From contig PLWR01000422.1 in the NCBI GenBank assembly GCA_003165615.1, positions 1 through 6,646 on the forward strand: a DNA stretch of 6,646 bases, read 5' to 3'. The position numbers were made by a program, and so were the translations under genes. Shown here piece after piece: positions 5,440 through 6,646 of the stretch (the stretch's first letter is position 1; every line of letters starts with the position of its first letter). The notes under the pieces are model-generated. The model searched no databases, had not been told where the DNA came from, and saw only the letters and a list, made by a program, of their open reading frames with translations. This stretch comes from Acidobacteriota bacterium. Its GTDB lineage: Bacteria > Acidobacteriota > Terriglobia > UBA7540.

Positions 5440-5691
5440 TTGTCACTGGACACTATTCTGGCTGAACTGAAAGCTGAACGCGACCGCCTCAACCAGGCAA
5501 TCGCCGCGCTCGAAGGCGTGACTCGCCCGGCACGCCCTAACGCCGCCGCCGCGCCGCCGAAGCGCAGGAAGCGAGTCCGCGCCAAGATGAGCGCCAAGAC
5601 GCGGCAGCGGCTGTCGGAGGCGAAGAAGGAGTGGTGGGCTAAGAAGAAAGGTGAAGGCTCGGGTAAGCGTCGAAGCAAGAGTGGCATCTGA
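5440..5691 (+). CDS. Small coiled-coil protein with lysine-rich tail
   Basis: An 83-aa protein starting at TTG 5440, with a strong GAGGAG site (5428-5433) 6 nt upstream; the frame is open to ATG 5362, but that start has no such site and overlaps the promoter. Residues 2-26 (SLDTILAELKAERDRLNQAI...) form a heptad-like helix suited to coiled-coil dimerisation. An Ala/Pro linker follows, then a basic region (PKRRKRVRAK, 40-49) and a helix SAKTRQRLSEAKKEWWAKKK (51-70). The layout resembles small histone-H1-like or SWIB-less DNA-binding proteins common in soil bacteria, so a nucleoid- or RNA-associated role is plausible but unproven. Usage of C/G in third positions and basic low-complexity tail fit the neighbours. 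Confidence 0.75.
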   Translation: MSLDTILAELKAERDRLNQAIAALEGVTRPARPNAAAAPPKRRKRVRAKMSAKTRQRLSEAKKEWWAKKKGEGSGKRRSKSGI

Positions 5692-6646
5692 GATTCGAGA
5701 GGCGAAGCGCGAGCGCTGCTCGCCAATCTCCAGAACGGGTCCATCGCCAAAGCTTAACAGGCCAGACTCCATGCCCGGTTCTCGCGACCTGAACTCTGGA
5801 GTGACGCAGATAAAGCGGAAACCCTCCTCTGTCTGTCGACGCCTCGCGGGCGGCATTCCGTTTCTCTGATCCCCAGTCCCAAGCGGCGGCCCCCGGGACC
5901 GGAGCAGACTCAGAGCAGGCGGAGCAGGCAGACCCGGATCACCTTTCTTGTGACCGAGAATCGTTCTGCCAACCGCCTCGGCCAATTCCACGGTGAGCCC
6001 TATGCGGCCTCAATACTTGCCCTGGCGCCAATCTTAACCTCCGAGTTCACGAACCGGACAGAACTGGGCTGACGTGATCTCCGAATTGCCAGCTGGGCCG
6101 ATTGGCCGCTTCTACCGTCAGTCCGTTACACGACCAAGTCGACAGGCTTTGGCCTGAGAATGCGTTCCTCAACCCTTGGCGACTACCCGTTAGTGATGCC
6201 AAGACCGACGGGAGTCTGGCCCGCTTTCAAAGTGCAGTCGTCCCACTTTCCGGGTAGGGCGTTTTTCGTTCCTAATCCATCGTTCCAGTTTCCACGGCCT
6301 TCTGGATCATGACGTCAAGCGCGGGGCACCCTCTTTCGGACAGGCCGTCACGCGTTCGAGTAATCCGAGTGCGCCGCCCCGCCGACATCCCAGAATCCCG
6401 TATCTCGGGCAAAATCCTTGATTCGGCTGTGCAGGGGCTGTTCTCGCTTTCTATAATCGCCTAAGCGGGAAAGATCTCACTGACTGTTCTTGAGATTTGC
6501 AGCGACCCTGGGAACGGCGTTACACTCAGAAATCTGACAAGAGCTTCGCATACGCCCGGGGTCGAAGGTAGAATACCGTGTGATCGGAACTATGAAGTCG
6601 CAAGAGTAGCCCATTTCCCCCATCTAAACGCAGCGTCTTAAGTAAT
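5692..6646. other. Long stretch without a supported gene
   Basis: About 950 bp in which I find no convincing ORF, tRNA or array. A minus-strand frame (5443-5991) runs into the real gene at 5440-5691 and has no clear ribosome binding site; a 45-aa minus-strand frame (6477-6614) shows nothing recognisable. A TATAAT (6452-6457) is a possible -10 box but lacks a properly spaced -35. The region could be an intergenic spacer, eroded genes, or carry a regulatory leader for a gene beyond the window. Confidence 0.45.

Noticed and set aside
5443..5991. 182-aa minus-strand ORF with GTG start
   Set aside because: Its second half is the reverse of the well-supported basic protein gene, its start lacks a good ribosome binding site, and no domain is seen.
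3438..6417. GGGCAAAATCCTT shared at about 3440 and 6404
   Set aside because: A single 13-bp match within 6.6 kb can occur by chance, and the flanks do not match.
6477..6614. 45-aa minus-strand ORF near the right edge
   Set aside because: No recognisable motif or ribosome binding site, and too short to support alone.

Overview
The window is a moderately high-GC bacterial sequence with two halves. Roughly 1-3900 is mobile-element DNA: a complete tyrosine integrase, tRNA-derived attachment sites, a broken gene and a large structured-RNA block. Roughly 3900-6646 looks like chromosomal DNA with three ordinary genes. The small coiled-coil/lysine-rich protein, the YwbE-family gene and the style of integrase tail remind me of Acidobacteriota. 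That is an inference from gene style, not a proof.

Left element (1-2030). Two small genes point left at the edge: a 53-aa zinc ribbon and, 3 nt behind it, a 33-aa ORF. Diverging from them, a 56-aa very basic ORF runs straight into the integrase gene (610-1944), which has all six catalytic residues and a strong ribosome binding site. The integrase tail reads antisense through the 3' half of a tRNA-Val(GAC) gene (about 1860-1909), the likely crossover core. Direct repeats with helical spacing lie on both sides: two 12-bp-phased repeats inside the integrase reading frame (1786-1807) and five GCGGGA boxes, mostly 11 bp apart, beyond it (1971-2028). Together these look like an arm-core-arm attachment region rather than a simple end of an integrated element.

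Middle (2030-3900). A short fragment of an AlbA_2/Schlafen-type ATP-binding protein (about 2258-2389) is cut off where a roughly 1-kb minus-strand block begins. That block (about 2400-3470) is full of perfect or near-perfect helices, including a clear three-way junction at 3248-3298. I read it as a large structured RNA, possibly an ORF-less group II intron-like element. After it comes a degenerate tRNA-like sequence (3582-3653), intact up to the anticodon loop, followed by 12-bp-phased repeats (3703-3738): probably the scar of a second integration site.

Right half (3900-6646). A PEMT/ICMT-type membrane methyltransferase (4258-4812) is followed by an intrinsic terminator (4943-4977), a YwbE-family gene (5045-5251) and a small coiled-coil plus basic-tail protein starting at TTG (5440-5691). 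The last ~950 bp hold no gene I can support.
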